From the NCBI RefSeq assembly GCF_004138405.1, contig NZ_PRLL01000012.1, positions 1 through 15,634 of the forward strand: 15,634 bases of DNA, given 5' to 3'. The notes beneath the pieces are model-generated. The model was not told the DNA's origin, did not search any database, and saw nothing but the letters and a program-made list of their open reading frames with translations. A program made the position numbers and the translations under genes. This stretch comes from Candidatus Nanosyncoccus nanoralicus (lineage in GTDB: Bacteria > Patescibacteriota > Saccharimonadia > Saccharimonadales > Saccharimonadaceae). Positions 15,446 to 15,634 of the stretch are shown piece by piece (position 1 is the stretch's first letter; each line of letters begins with the position of its first letter).

Positions 15446-15634
15446 TTATATCCGGCATGATCGTTAGGAATTTTGAGGAGATCTGCCCTTAGTACGAGAG
15501 GACCGGGGTGGACGGATCTCTAGTGTATCGGTTGTGACCACCTGTTGCATTGCCGAGTAGCTATATCCGGAAGAGATAAGCGCTGAAAGCATATTAAGCG
15601 CGAAGCCCACTCCAAGATTAGAATTCCCTATGAG

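Overview
The window looks like a chromosomal piece of a small-genome bacterium of the Candidate Phyla Radiation, most likely a Candidatus Saccharibacteria (TM7) relative. The clues are a BspA-like repeat surface protein, a shortened alanyl-tRNA synthetase, very tight gene packing, a 23S rRNA gene with no 16S gene next to it, and a 23S rRNA carrying two large extra helices. The lineage is an inference; no 16S or phylogenetic marker was tested. The standard genetic code fits: every gene ends in TAA or TAG, and tryptophan is TGG.

Layout. 1-1945: 3' part of a large BspA-like (DUF285) leucine-rich-repeat surface protein, open at the left edge. 1971-2127: a self-contained tRNA-Lys(UUU) unit with a consensus promoter and an intrinsic terminator. 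2222-7185: four genes on the + strand spaced 10-11 nt apart: bipA/typA (ribosome-associated GTPase), a TatD-family hydrolase, a cysteine desulfurase (iscS/nifS) and mnmA (tRNA U34 2-thiouridylase). 7187-7489: a small membrane-anchored protein of unknown function on the - strand, convergent with mnmA. 7587-9480: alaS with an extended -10 promoter so close to the ATG that the mRNA is probably leaderless; the enzyme lacks the C-Ala domain and the usual middle barrel. 9521-12017: an M1-family zinc aminopeptidase. 12018-12450: gene-free rRNA promoter and leader. 12451-15634: 23S rRNA, cut by the right edge about 100 nt before its 3' end.

How it fits together. Most genes serve translation: a tRNA, its wobble-thiolation enzyme with the sulfur donor, a ribosomal GTPase, an aminoacyl-tRNA synthetase and the large-subunit rRNA. 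The cysteine desulfurase next to mnmA supplies the sulfur that MnmA puts on U34 of tRNA-Lys(UUU), and that tRNA is encoded just upstream.

The best candidate for something undescribed lies in the 23S gene. Two long hairpin insertions, one in domain I and one in helix 63, carry at their tips the same roughly 40-nt GC-rich element. It has a shared 9-nt core and a 4-bp hairpin with a compensatory base-pair change between the copies. This suggests one small structured repeat colonised two different rRNA helices. The peptidyl-transferase region also has A2057/G2058 paired with U2611 (E. coli numbering), a natural macrolide-insensitivity signature.
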